From: Rummeliibacillus pycnus_B
GTDB taxonomy: Bacteria > Bacillota > Bacilli > Bacillales_A > Planococcaceae
Direction: 5' to 3'
Assembly: GCF_050459865.1 (NCBI RefSeq)
Contig: NZ_JBCMNM010000007.1
Coordinates: 1-34,861 of the forward strand
DNA: 34,861 nt
Made by a program: the position numbers and the translations under genes. Shown piece after piece: positions 7,493 through 16,213 of the stretch. The notes under the pieces are model-generated. The model saw nothing but the letters and a program-made list of their open reading frames with translations. It ran no database searches and had not been told where the DNA came from. Every line of letters starts with the position of its first letter. Positions within the stretch are counted from its first letter, which is position 1.

Positions 7493-7967
7493 TCCTTTCA
7501 TCCCCTTCACACGACATCTGTATTTTTTCTTCTAACAATTGGAATTCTTCTGTATATGTAAAAGTTCCATATTGTGTACCAGCTTGTTCAACTGCAAATA
7601 ATAAGTTCGTGCGATCTCCCTCTGCCATTGGTAAAGTTTTAAGCTCTTCTATATGGTGCCATTCTAAAACACCTTCACGTGTCTCTTTATATGGTATTCC
7701 ATTTAAATCCTCTGCTAAAAAAGTGAAAAGCATCCACTCATTTACCATTTCTTCTTCTCGTCTGATTACCATTGTATAAACACCTTTTAGATGCGGATTT
7801 ATTGCAGTAGTACCTGTTTCTTCTCGAAATTCACGGCTTGCTGCTTCGAAAATAGACTCTCCACTTTCAATTTTCCCCCCTGGTGCAACATACCAACCGC
7901 GTCGTGGTTTCTTTAACAAAAGTACTTTGTCGTCTTTTTTTACTAATAAATTGGCGATTCTTTGCAC
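7485..7967 (-). CDS. Nudix hydrolase (YvcI-like, 8-oxo-dGTP diphosphatase type)
   Basis: 160 residues with a complete Nudix box at 31-53 (G31, E37, R45-E46, E49-E50, G52), where the glutamates bind Mg2+ for cleavage of a nucleoside-diphosphate-X bond. The substrate cannot be told from sequence; close relatives are often annotated as 8-oxo-dGTP diphosphatases. A GTG start at 7967 is chosen because GAGG lies eight bases upstream and the protein then begins MQRIANLLVKKDDKV like B. subtilis YvcI; another in-frame GTG lies nine bases earlier. First gene of the operon leading to crh. Confidence 0.85.
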   Translation of the reverse strand: MQRIANLLVKKDDKVLLLKKPRRGWYVAPGGKIESGESIFEAASREFREETGTTAINPHLKGVYTMVIRREEEMVNEWMLFTFLAEDLNGIPYKETREGVLEWHHIEELKTLPMAEGDRTNLLFAVEQAGTQYGTFTYTEEFQLLEEKIQMSCEGDERND

Positions 7968-8004
7968 ACACGACACCTCATTTCTAACAATTCTTATAAT
8001 CTTT

Positions 8005-8034
8005 ATTATACATATATCAACTGCTTGAGTACAA
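8005..8034 (-). promoter_or_regulatory. Sigma-A promoter of the nudix-crh operon
   Basis: On minus, -35 TTGTAC (8029-8034), an 18-base spacer and consensus -10 TATAAT (8005-8010) lie about 38 bases before the nudix start. An overlapping alternative (TTGATA, 16 bases, TATAAG) also exists. Confidence 0.6.
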
Positions 8035-8153
8035 AGGAATAATCTGAAAACACAATTTCATGACGTCACTTATAAATAAATTTGTGGGAACTCGTCAATA
8101 AATAAGATAAAGTCTTTCCTAAGCACTACTAATACGCACTAAAAATCTTTTTC

Positions 8154-8205
8154 ATAAAAAAAGAGGCTGCTTCATACGGTCGAGGGAACCGATAGAAACA
8201 GCCAC
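8154..8205 (-). terminator. Terminator of trxB
   Basis: GGCTGCTTC (8165-8173) pairs with GAAACAGCC (8195-8203) with one mismatch, and an inner CGGT/ACCG closes the loop. On minus the stem is followed by TCTTTTTTTATG. The rest of 7968-8305 holds only the nudix promoter; 8035-8150 shows nothing I can support. Confidence 0.85.
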
Positions 8206-8305
8206 AACAATATTCCTATTATAAAAAGGGGTTATTACACTTTTTACTATACACAATCATTATTTCAAATTAATGACAACTATATTAAATAAAGATTAAA
8301 CCCAA

Positions 8306-9253
8306 TTAGTGTACAGAAAATTTTTCTTTTAGTTCTTCAATGTAGTGTTGAACAGATTGAGCTGCAATACTCCCATCACCAGTTGCTGTAACGATTTGTC
8401 GCAGTGTTTTGTCACGTACATCACCAGCAGCATAAATACCTGGTACGGATGTTTCCATTTCTGCATTTGTCTTGATATAACCTGTTTCGTTAAGAATTCC
8501 TAAGTTTTCGAATGGTTTTGTAAGTGGTAGCATACCGATGTAGATAAATACACCATCAGCTTGAACTTCTTGTTCACTACCGTCTACAGTAGAAACAAGT
8601 GTTACACTGCCTACTTTACCGTCTTTTTCATGAATTTCTTTCACGGTATTATTCCAGATAAAATCTATTTTTTCGTTTGCAAATGCACGATCTTGAATAA
8701 TCTTTTGAGCACGTAATTTATCACGACGATGTACAATCGTTACTTTTTCTGCAAAGCGTGTTAAATACATACCTTCTTCAACTGCAGAGTCTCCTCCACC
8801 TACAACAATCAGGTTTTTATTTTTGAAGAATGCACCATCACAAACAGCACAATAGCTAACTCCACGGCCTCCAAGTTCTTTTTCACCTGGAATACCCATT
8901 TTTTTGTATTCTGCACCTGTTGTAATAATAATTGAACGTGTTTTATATTCTTTTGAACCTGCTTTAATAATTTTGAATTCTTCGCCATCGATGATTTCAG
9001 TTACATCACCATAAGCGTATTCTGCACCAAATTTTTTGGCATGTTCAAACATTTTTGTAGATAATTCAGGTCCTAAAATTGATTCAAAACCTGGATAGTT
9101 TTCAACTTCTTCTGTGTTGGCCATTTGTCCACCAGGGATTCCTCGTTCTAGCATTAAAGTAGAAAGGTTACCTCGTGAAGTATAGACTGCAGCAGTCATT
9201 CCTGCAGGGCCGGCACCGATAATCACTACGTCATAAATTTTTTCTTCTGACAT
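8306..9253 (-). CDS. trxB: Thioredoxin-disulfide reductase
   Basis: 315 residues. An FAD flavoenzyme that passes electrons from NADPH to thioredoxin in the cytoplasm. The FAD-binding GAGPAG lies at residues 13-18, the redox-active CAVC at 135-138 inside SYCAVCDGAFF, and the NADPH-binding GGGDSA at 152-157. The C-terminal FAD motif is GIYAAGDVRDK. The start is ATG 9253 with AGGAGGA six bases upstream; an in-frame ATG eight codons earlier would place that site inside the gene. It is followed by its own terminator. Upstream, a possible promoter (TTGTCA-18-TAAGAT on minus) is weak. Confidence 0.97.
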   Translation of the reverse strand: MSEEKIYDVVIIGAGPAGMTAAVYTSRGNLSTLMLERGIPGGQMANTEEVENYPGFESILGPELSTKMFEHAKKFGAEYAYGDVTEIIDGEEFKIIKAGSKEYKTRSIIITTGAEYKKMGIPGEKELGGRGVSYCAVCDGAFFKNKNLIVVGGGDSAVEEGMYLTRFAEKVTIVHRRDKLRAQKIIQDRAFANEKIDFIWNNTVKEIHEKDGKVGSVTLVSTVDGSEQEVQADGVFIYIGMLPLTKPFENLGILNETGYIKTNAEMETSVPGIYAAGDVRDKTLRQIVTATGDGSIAAQSVQHYIEELKEKFSVH

Positions 9254-9345
9254 GTCTGTTCCTCCTAAGTTGTTCATGATTCATTAGCTTTAATCTTAGA
9301 GTATAGTCAATGTCCATGACAACATATCTGCCTAAGAAAAAGGCA

Positions 9346-10866
9346 TTACTTATCGAAAAGAGGCAAAAATTGTATTAATTCGTTCACATATTTTGTTAAG
9401 GTCGCTGTGGAAATACCATAATATGCTGCGACAGACTTTTTGGTTACATTTTTCATACGAGATGATTTATACATATATTCTGTAGCTGCAGCTAAAGCAT
9501 TAGGATTCTTAAACGGATAACCATTCTCTAATGCACGTTCACATAATACAAACCACATTTGAAATAAAAATGTATCATTTAATTTCATTGGTTCTACGAA
9601 TTTGTATAATATTTCAGCCACTTCTACAGAACGTAAAAAGGGCTTTACTGTGCCATCATCACTAAGAAAATCATGGTCCATTGTATAGGCTAAAAATAAT
9701 TTTTCAATCGCTGAATAATTATCAACTTGGATCCAACTTGGATGAGCAAGAATTTCTTGTTGATGCGGTGATTTTCCAACTAAAAATATTCCTAATAAAC
9801 GTTCACTTCTATATTCGCTCTCCAGTTTTTCCACGATGAAATCACGATTCAGTTCAATCGAATTAGCATCAAGCTCTGTATGTTTCATCGCCCAAGGCTC
9901 ATACCCATCTTTTTCAGGATCAATCTCGATCAATTTTGCCCAAGTTGACCTTGCTTCTTCTTCAAATCCCGAGAAATAAGCGGCATGAGAAAACCAAAAA
10001 TAATAACCAGGATCATCTTCAAAACCTTGTCGCTTCATAGATCGCAACCATTTATAAGCTTCTTGATAACATCCAATAAGTGCAAGCGTTGCACCAAGTT
10101 TATAGCGATGTTCGAAAGAGAACGGGCTAAGTTTCACTAGCAATTCGGTTAAAGCTTGTAATTCTTCTTCATCTTTTTCGTAATAAGCCATTACCGTTAA
10201 ATTGCACAGAGCGTGTAAATTCCCATAATCCCCCTGTAATACTTCATATAATAATGCTCTTGCTTGTTCAGATTCACCTTTATAAAAATACGCAAGCGAT
10301 AAATTATTATAAGCTGCCCAGAAATCTGGTTGATCTATTATAATATTCTCTAAAATCTCAATCGCTTCATCCAGTTTTCCTAGCTCCATTAATTTTCTTG
10401 CCTTCTCTTGTAAATAAACAACTTCACGATTTGATGGACTACCAGGAGGGGAATTTTCCTCTATCGATGTGGCGAAGTCAATTATATCTATTGCTTCGTC
10501 TGCATATTCTCCCATTTCATCAAGACGCAAATATTCTTCGGCAAAATATTTTGCATCTTCAGTCAATCCAACTTGTGCAGATCCTTCTGCTAAAAACAAT
10601 AAAATTTCAGGTTCATTTGGATCAATTTCATTTGCTTTTCTTAATAATTCTAGCGCGTGATCAATACGACCAGCTTCCATTTCAACGATAGCATACTGTA
10701 GTAAAATTAAGGAATCCTCTGGACTAAGTTCGGCTGCTCTGCGTAAATATTTAAGTGCTTTTTCATCTTGGTCACGATTTAATGCTTGCACTGCTTTTTT
10801 ATAATAAAATTCACCATTTGGAATAAAGGACACAACATTTTTTCGTGTATTTTTTTCACTTTTCAT
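9346..10866 (-). CDS. TPR-repeat protein with C-terminal helix-turn-helix-like segment (YvcD-like)
   Basis: 506 residues, no signal peptide. The N-terminal third is made of tetratricopeptide repeats: YYKKAVQALNRDQDEKALKYLRRAAELSPED at the start is one unit, and others are near residues 50-85 and 155-225. TPRs usually bind other proteins. The last 45 residues contain KKSVAAYYGISTATLTKYVNEL, which reads like a DNA-binding helix-turn-helix (alanine, glycine turn, TLTKYV recognition helix). B. subtilis YvcD, a similar TPR protein near trxB, is of unknown function. The start ATG has GGAGG 13 bases upstream, rather far. A promoter and a hairpin sit between it and the his operon. Function not known. 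Confidence 0.8.
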   Translation of the reverse strand: MKSEKNTRKNVVSFIPNGEFYYKKAVQALNRDQDEKALKYLRRAAELSPEDSLILLQYAIVEMEAGRIDHALELLRKANEIDPNEPEILLFLAEGSAQVGLTEDAKYFAEEYLRLDEMGEYADEAIDIIDFATSIEENSPPGSPSNREVVYLQEKARKLMELGKLDEAIEILENIIIDQPDFWAAYNNLSLAYFYKGESEQARALLYEVLQGDYGNLHALCNLTVMAYYEKDEEELQALTELLVKLSPFSFEHRYKLGATLALIGCYQEAYKWLRSMKRQGFEDDPGYYFWFSHAAYFSGFEEEARSTWAKLIEIDPEKDGYEPWAMKHTELDANSIELNRDFIVEKLESEYRSERLLGIFLVGKSPHQQEILAHPSWIQVDNYSAIEKLFLAYTMDHDFLSDDGTVKPFLRSVEVAEILYKFVEPMKLNDTFLFQMWFVLCERALENGYPFKNPNALAAATEYMYKSSRMKNVTKKSVAAYYGISTATLTKYVNELIQFLPLFDK

Positions 10867-10883
10867 ATCCTAAAATTTTCCTC

Positions 10884-10918
10884 CGAAAAACAATAAGGAA
10901 CGTTTTATACGCTCCTTA
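10884..10918 (-). terminator. Terminator of the his operon / leader hairpin of the TPR gene
   Basis: TAAGGAaCG (10894-10902) pairs with CGcTCCTTA (10910-10918), with a seven-base loop. On minus it is followed by TTGTTTTT. It lies about 30 bases past the hisIE stop, but also just downstream of a likely promoter for the TPR gene, so the same hairpin would be in that gene's leader. Confidence 0.75.
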
Positions 10919-10933
10919 GACATAGTATCCTAT

Positions 10934-10942
10934 ATTATAACA
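10934..10942 (-). promoter_or_regulatory. Extended -10 promoter for the TPR gene
   Basis: TGTTATAAT on minus is a perfect extended -10 sequence, placed a few bases after the hisIE stop. There is no good -35. Predicted start is about 10927, giving a 60-base leader that contains the hairpin at 10894-10918 and the GGAGG site. Confidence 0.5.
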
Positions 10943-10946
10943 TAGA

Positions 10947-11567
10947 TTAATGTTTTTCATGGCGTTTTTGAAGAACTTCTAAAACTTCATACAAATCTAA
11001 CTTTTGTTCTTGTAGAAGCACTAATAAATGATATATTAAATCAGCTGCTTCCCATTTCAGTTCTTCAGGATTGCGATTTTTTGAAGCAATGACTACTTCT
11101 GTTGCTTCTTCGCCAACTTTTTTACAAATCTTATCTACACCTTCGTTAAATAAATAAGTAGTATAAGCACCTTCCGGCATTTCTTCTTCTCGGCCTTTAA
11201 TAACATTTTTTAACTTTTCTAATATATCAAGAGAGCCAATTGAAGATTCCTTTTCTTTTATTACTTCAGTGAAGCAAGAGACTGTACCGTTATGACAAGC
11301 TGGACCATTTGGTAAGACTTCCACAACTAATGCATCCTGGTCACAATCAGCACGCATCGCAACAACTTTTTGAGTATTACCGCTTGTTTCTCCTTTATGC
11401 CAAAGTTCTTGTCTTGAACGACTGAAAAACCATGTTTCGCCAGTTTCAATCGTTTTCTCTAAAGATTCCTTATTCATATAAGCTACTGTCAATACTTCTT
11501 TTGTTTGTTTATCTTGAACTACTGCTGTGATTAAGCCTTTTTCATCAAATTTGAGATTTTCAATCAT
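10947..11567 (-). CDS. hisIE: Bifunctional phosphoribosyl-AMP cyclohydrolase / phosphoribosyl-ATP pyrophosphatase
   Basis: 206 residues; catalyses steps 2 and 3 of histidine synthesis. The N-terminal HisI domain (about 1-110) has SRSRQELWHKGETSGN and the metal-binding cysteines in DCDQDALVVEV and GPACHNGTVSCF. The C-terminal HisE domain (about 112-206) has KKVGEEATEVVIASK and EAADLIYHLLVLL, the all-alpha NTP-pyrophosphatase fold. The fusion is usual in Bacillales. The ATG overlaps the hisF stop by four bases (ATGA). Last gene of the operon. Confidence 0.97.
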   Translation of the reverse strand: MIENLKFDEKGLITAVVQDKQTKEVLTVAYMNKESLEKTIETGETWFFSRSRQELWHKGETSGNTQKVVAMRADCDQDALVVEVLPNGPACHNGTVSCFTEVIKEKESSIGSLDILEKLKNVIKGREEEMPEGAYTTYLFNEGVDKICKKVGEEATEVVIASKNRNPEELKWEAADLIYHLLVLLQEQKLDLYEVLEVLQKRHEKH

Positions 11568-12322
11568 CGTACTGCCACTCCTCGTTGTTTTAAACTTACT
11601 TTTACTTCTGCAACACTTGTCTCTTTATAGTGAAAGATCGAAGCGGCTAGTGCTGCATCTGCATCCACATCATGTAATACATCGTAAAAATCATCTGCTT
11701 TCCCTGCACCACCACTTGCAATGATTGGCACATTGACAGCTTCACGAATTGCTTTCGTTAAAGGTAAATCGAAGCCATTCTTTTCTCCGTCTTGATCCAT
11801 ACTTGTTACAAGTAATTCTCCTGCACCAAGTGCAACGGCTTCTTTAGCCCAGGCTATTGCCTCTTTATCGGTTTTATTTCTTCCTCCATGCGTATAAACC
11901 ATCCAAGTACCATCCTCTTCACTCCACTTAGCATCAATGGCAACAACAATACATTGAGCACCAAAATAATCAGAGCCCTCTTTAATCAATTCAGGACGAT
12001 TAATAGCGGAAGAATTAATTGATACCTTATCTGCCCCTGCTCGTAACAAACGTTTCATATCTTCTAATGTTCTAATACCGCCACCTACTGTAAATGGAAT
12101 GGCAAGAGATGCTGCTGTTTTGCGAACAACATCAACCATTGTTTCGCGGCCTTCGTGTGAAGCAGAAATATCAAGGAATACGAGCTCGTCAGCACCTTGC
12201 TCGTTATAAAACTTTGCTAATTCCACTGGATCCCCCGCATCACGCAGAGAAACAAATTGCACACCTTTTACTACTCGACCTTCTTTGACATCTAGACATG
12301 GAATAATTCGTTTAGTTAACAT
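11564..12322 (-). CDS. hisF: Imidazole glycerol phosphate synthase, cyclase subunit
   Basis: 252 residues; a (beta/alpha)8 barrel that uses ammonia delivered by HisH to convert PRFAR to imidazole-glycerol phosphate and AICAR. Catalytic Asp11 (PCLDVKEGRVVKG) and Asp130 (VVAIDAKW) are present, as are the phosphate-binding FTVGGGI and IIASGGAG loops. The start overlaps the hisA stop by one base (TAATG). Confidence 0.98.
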   Translation of the reverse strand: MLTKRIIPCLDVKEGRVVKGVQFVSLRDAGDPVELAKFYNEQGADELVFLDISASHEGRETMVDVVRKTAASLAIPFTVGGGIRTLEDMKRLLRAGADKVSINSSAINRPELIKEGSDYFGAQCIVVAIDAKWSEEDGTWMVYTHGGRNKTDKEAIAWAKEAVALGAGELLVTSMDQDGEKNGFDLPLTKAIREAVNVPIIASGGAGKADDFYDVLHDVDADAALAASIFHYKETSVAEVKVSLKQRGVAVR

Positions 12323-13059
12323 TATTCCACCTCCTTTAATGCCTCTTGTAATGTAAATCGTCCTGCATAAAGTGCTTTTCCGATAATTACACCATTAACA
12401 GTTGTATTCTGTGCCGCCTCTTTGACTTTTGCAATATCTTCCAACTCACTAATTCCACCTGAAACGATAATATTAGCTTCAGTTGCCTGCGCTAACTGAA
12501 TATTCGCCTCAATATTTGGGCCTGCTAGTGTTCCATCTGTTGCAATATCAGTGAAGATAAAATATTTTGCGCCTGCTTTTGCAAAATCTTGTCCAACTTC
12601 GATAGCTGATTGATTAGAAGTTTCAATCCAACCATGCGTTGCAACCATACCATCTTTAGCATCTAACCCTATTACAATTCTCTCAGGACCGAACTCTTTG
12701 ATAAAATTTTTAACAAGTTCTGGTTCACGGATAGCTAGACTACCAATAATCACACGATCTACACCATTTTCTAAATAATAGCGAACATCTTCTTTAGAGC
12801 GAATTCCACCACCAATTTGAACCTTTAATGGTAGCTCATTTGCGACACGTATAACTTCCGTAGCATGTCTACGTTCACCATCTTTGGCGCCATCAAGATC
12901 GACCATATGTACATAGCTTGCGCCTGCCTCTGCGAAACTCTTTGCCATTTCAAATGGAGAGTCTGCATAGACAGTTTCTTGATTGTAATCACCTTTCAAT
13001 AGGCGGACACATTTGCCCCCTCTCATATCAATAGCAGGGAATATTTGAATTGAACTCAT
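12322..13059 (-). CDS. hisA: ProFAR isomerase (HisA)
   Basis: 245 residues; the Amadori isomerase of histidine synthesis, a (beta/alpha)8 barrel homologous to HisF. Catalytic Asp11 (FPAIDMRGGKCVRL) and Asp133 (VIGLDAKDG) are visible, with QIGGGIR and IVSGGI phosphate loops. The start is ATG 13059, which has AAAGGGG upstream and overlaps the hisH stop by four bases; the longest open frame adds 20 residues that run back into hisH and do not fit the family. Confidence 0.97.
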   Translation of the reverse strand: MSSIQIFPAIDMRGGKCVRLLKGDYNQETVYADSPFEMAKSFAEAGASYVHMVDLDGAKDGERRHATEVIRVANELPLKVQIGGGIRSKEDVRYYLENGVDRVIIGSLAIREPELVKNFIKEFGPERIVIGLDAKDGMVATHGWIETSNQSAIEVGQDFAKAGAKYFIFTDIATDGTLAGPNIEANIQLAQATEANIIVSGGISELEDIAKVKEAAQNTTVNGVIIGKALYAGRFTLQEALKEVE

Positions 13060-13703
13060 GATACGGCAACCCCTTTCGCAACTGCATGAATCCATTGTTG
13101 TAATAAGTAGACACCACATTCACCTGATTTTTCTGGGTGGAATTGCATTCCTGTCACATTACCTTTTTGCACGATTCCAGGAACTTTCACATCTCCATAT
13201 TCCGCATAAGCAATTAAATTTTCTGCATCCATTTCTGTTGCAAAATATGAATGCACGAAATAGACATATCGTTCATTTGGTAATTGCTCTAACCAATTTG
13301 GTAATTTTGTAAATTGTAAATCGTTCCATCCCATATGTGGTACTCTGTATGAATTCCCCATTGAATCTTTGCCAGAGAATTGTTTAATACGTCCTTTGAA
13401 AATACCTAGTCCTTGCCATAAGCCATTTTCTTCACTCTCTTGAAAAAGGAGCTGCATTCCTAGACAAATACCAAGAAGAGGTTTTTTTGATGCTATTACT
13501 TCTTTAAAAAGAGATTCAAGGCCCGTTTCTTGTAATTTCTTCATAGCATCTTGAAATGCGCCAACACCTGGTAGTATTAGAGCATCACATTGTAATAAGC
13601 TTTTTTGCTCAGCAGAAATAACAACTTCACAACCTAAACGCTTAATCGCTTGTTCAACGCTAAAAAGATTCCCCATTCCATAATCGATGACGCCGATTTT
13701 CAT
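13056..13703 (-). CDS. hisH: Imidazole glycerol phosphate synthase, glutamine amidotransferase subunit
   Basis: 215 residues; class I glutaminase that supplies ammonia to HisF. The catalytic triad is Cys80 (GICLGMQLL), His189 and Glu191 (FHPEKSGECG). The N-terminal IGVIDYGMGN is typical. Its start overlaps the hisB stop and its stop overlaps hisA by four bases each, favouring coupled synthesis. Confidence 0.97.
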   Translation of the reverse strand: MKIGVIDYGMGNLFSVEQAIKRLGCEVVISAEQKSLLQCDALILPGVGAFQDAMKKLQETGLESLFKEVIASKKPLLGICLGMQLLFQESEENGLWQGLGIFKGRIKQFSGKDSMGNSYRVPHMGWNDLQFTKLPNWLEQLPNERYVYFVHSYFATEMDAENLIAYAEYGDVKVPGIVQKGNVTGMQFHPEKSGECGVYLLQQWIHAVAKGVAVS

Positions 13704-14293
13704 GTTAACAACCCCTTCGTTGACGGTACTTTTCCCTTCATTCGTGGATCAATTTGTATAGCATCATCAATTGCTCTTGCTAAAGCTTTAAAGATTGCTT
13801 CTATAATATGGTGTGTATTATGACCATAGGGAACGATGACATGTACATTCATCCGTGCTTCCAACGCAAATTTCCATAAAAATTCATGAACAAGTTCAGT
13901 ATCAAATGTACCCACTTTTTGTGCTGGAATTTCAGCACGGAATTCTAAATGCGGTCGATTTGAACAATCAATTACTACTTGTGCAAGTGCATCATCCATT
14001 GGTACAAATGCATTACCGTAACGTTTTATTCCTTTTTTATCGCCAAGCGCTTCTTTAATTGCTTGGCCAAGTACTATACCTAAGTCTTCTGTTGTATGGT
14101 GATCATCAATTTCTGTATCACCATGTGCGATGATTTTGCCATTGAAAAGTCCATGTTTCATGAAGAGGTCAAGCATATGGTCCATAAAAGGTACACCTGT
14201 TTCGACAGTGGCATTACCTTCTCCGTCTAAATCGATTTCAACAGCAATTTGAGTTTCATTCGTCTTACGTTCTAGATTTGCATAGCGTGCCAT
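13700..14293 (-). CDS. hisB: Imidazoleglycerol-phosphate dehydratase
   Basis: 197 residues; the monofunctional dehydratase, without the phosphatase domain found in enteric HisB. Mn-binding motifs DDHHTTED (residues 63-70) and HHIIEA (161-166) are both present. A GGAGAGG site precedes the ATG, and the hisD stop is one base upstream. Confidence 0.98.
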   Translation of the reverse strand: MARYANLERKTNETQIAVEIDLDGEGNATVETGVPFMDHMLDLFMKHGLFNGKIIAHGDTEIDDHHTTEDLGIVLGQAIKEALGDKKGIKRYGNAFVPMDDALAQVVIDCSNRPHLEFRAEIPAQKVGTFDTELVHEFLWKFALEARMNVHVIVPYGHNTHHIIEAIFKALARAIDDAIQIDPRMKGKVPSTKGLLT

Positions 14294-14294
14294 T

Positions 14295-15575
14295 CTAATC
14301 CTCTCCTTTACTCCATCCTCTTGACTCTACCGCTCTGGCATGACCTTCTAATCCTTCAAGACGAGCTAATCTAGCAATTTTTGGCGCATTATCTTTCCAT
14401 GTTTTTTCTGTATAATACACAACACTTGTTTTTTTGATAAAATCATCTACATTTAACCCACTTGCAAAGCGAGCAGTACTATTGGTTGGCAATACATGGT
14501 TCGTACCTGCAAAATAATCACCGACTGGTTCCGAGCTATATCTTCCTAAGAAAATTGCACCTGCATTTCGAATTTGTTTACTTATCTCTTCTGCATCTTC
14601 AGTGACAATTTCTAAGTGCTCAGGTGCTAATTGATTGATTGCATGGATTGCTTGTCGCATGGATTCTGCTATATAAATTCGGCCAAAGTTTTCTACAGAT
14701 TGTCTTGCAATAGCCATTCGTGGTAAGGATTGTAATTGTTCTTCTATTTGTGCTTGTACATTTTCAGCAAGATGTTTACTTGTTGTCACAAGAATTGGAC
14801 ATGCCATTACATCATGTTCAGCTTGTGATAATAAGTCCGCTGCGATTTCATCAGCATAAGCCGTTTCATCTGCAATAATGGCAATCTCACTTGGCCCTGC
14901 AATCATATCAATTGCTACTTCACCGAATACTTCACGTTTTGCTAATGCTACGAAAATATTCCCTGGCCCTGTAATTTTATCTACTGCTTGAATGGTTTCT
15001 GTACCATATGCAAGCGCACCAATTGCTTGAGCTCCACCCATTTTATAAATTTCTTTGACTCCTAAAATAGAAGCTGCCGCTAGAACAGCTGCTGGAAGTT
15101 TCCCATCATGATCACATGGGGTTGCTAAAACAATTCGTTCAACACCAGCAACTTGAGCTGGAATAACATTCATTAAGACAGAAGAAGGGTAGGCTGCTGA
15201 ACCACCTGGAACATACAAACCTACAGAAGCAAGTGGTAAGATACGTTGGGCTAACCATGAATCATTTTCAAGTTTTAGTTGATAGCCACTACGTTTTTGC
15301 TGCTCATGATATAGACGAATATTGGCAGCTGCCTCAGTTAAGTCCTGAACTAATTGGGAGTCCAATGATGCTACAGCTTCTTCGATTTCCAGTTCTGTTA
15401 CACGTAAGTTATCTAATGCAATACCATCCCATTTTTTACTATAGGCCTTAACTGCGGTATCTCCTTTTTGGCGTACATCCGCTAGAACTTGACGAACCGT
15501 TTTTAATTGTTCCTCATTACCACCTTCTAATGGTCTTTTTAATGAAATATTATCTGTTAACACTTCGATTTTCAT
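14295..15575 (-). CDS. hisD: Histidinol dehydrogenase
   Basis: 426 residues; the zinc-dependent NAD enzyme that oxidises histidinol to histidine in two steps. Visible residues are YVPGGSAAYPSS, GPGNIFVALAK, Zn ligands in SQAEHD (Gln251, His254) and the catalytic Glu319-His320 in LAPEHLE. Start ATG 15575 with AGAAGGA six bases upstream; the in-frame ATG nine codons earlier would overlap the hisG end and lacks a site. Confidence 0.97.
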   Translation of the reverse strand: MKIEVLTDNISLKRPLEGGNEEQLKTVRQVLADVRQKGDTAVKAYSKKWDGIALDNLRVTELEIEEAVASLDSQLVQDLTEAAANIRLYHEQQKRSGYQLKLENDSWLAQRILPLASVGLYVPGGSAAYPSSVLMNVIPAQVAGVERIVLATPCDHDGKLPAAVLAAASILGVKEIYKMGGAQAIGALAYGTETIQAVDKITGPGNIFVALAKREVFGEVAIDMIAGPSEIAIIADETAYADEIAADLLSQAEHDVMACPILVTTSKHLAENVQAQIEEQLQSLPRMAIARQSVENFGRIYIAESMRQAIHAINQLAPEHLEIVTEDAEEISKQIRNAGAIFLGRYSSEPVGDYFAGTNHVLPTNSTARFASGLNVDDFIKKTSVVYYTEKTWKDNAPKIARLARLEGLEGHARAVESRGWSKGED

Positions 15576-15589
15576 AGCAAATCCTTCTC

Positions 15590-16213
15590 TCATTTCACAC
15601 ATTTTTTGAGTCGTTTCACTAGATCTATAATCCGTTCATTTTTCATACGATAACTAACCGGATTTGCGATTAATCTTGATGAGACATCTGTGATAAATTC
15701 GTATTCAACAAGTCCATTTTCTTTTAATGTTTGACCTGTAGATACAATATCTACGATGCGATCTGCAAGACCAATCATTGGAGCTAATTCGATAGAACCA
15801 TTTAACTCAATGATCTCTACTTGCTCTCCTTTTTCGCGATAGTAATTCGATGTAATTGTCGGATATTTTGTTGCTATACGAGGTGCAATTTCGTTTAAAG
15901 TTGTGTTTGGTAATCCAGCAGATGCAATATGGCATTTGCTTATATTCAAATCAAGCAGCTCATGTACTTCCCGATGTTGTTCTAGCAATACATCTTTTCC
16001 TGCAATCCCTATATCCGCTACTCCATGTTCTACATAAGTCGGGACATCCATCGGTTTAGCTAATATAAAGCTAATTTTCTCTTGTGGTATTTCAATCATT
16101 AACTTGCGTGACATTTCAACATTTTCAGGTAATTCAAATCCTGCTTCGATTAACATTTCATAGGCTTCCTCGAAAATACGACCTTTTGGCATAGCAATCG
16201 TTAACTCATTCAT
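15590..16213 (-). CDS. hisG: ATP phosphoribosyltransferase, short form
   Basis: 207 residues; catalyses the first step of histidine synthesis, ATP plus PRPP. It lacks the C-terminal regulatory domain, so it is the short HisG form that needs HisZ, which is encoded immediately upstream. Motifs: MPKGRIFEEAYEML, GIAGKDVLLE, and the PRPP loop DIVSTGQTLKENGL. The start is ATG 16213 with AAGGGGGA seven bases upstream; it overlaps hisZ by eight bases. A longer frame of 17 extra residues lies wholly within hisZ and is rejected. Confidence 0.96.
   Translation of the reverse strand: MNELTIAMPKGRIFEEAYEMLIEAGFELPENVEMSRKLMIEIPQEKISFILAKPMDVPTYVEHGVADIGIAGKDVLLEQHREVHELLDLNISKCHIASAGLPNTTLNEIAPRIATKYPTITSNYYREKGEQVEIIELNGSIELAPMIGLADRIVDIVSTGQTLKENGLVEYEFITDVSSRLIANPVSYRMKNERIIDLVKRLKKCVK

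Noticed and set aside
10398..10691. Plus-strand frames inside the TPR gene
   Set aside because: Antisense shadows with no ribosome-binding site or family resemblance.
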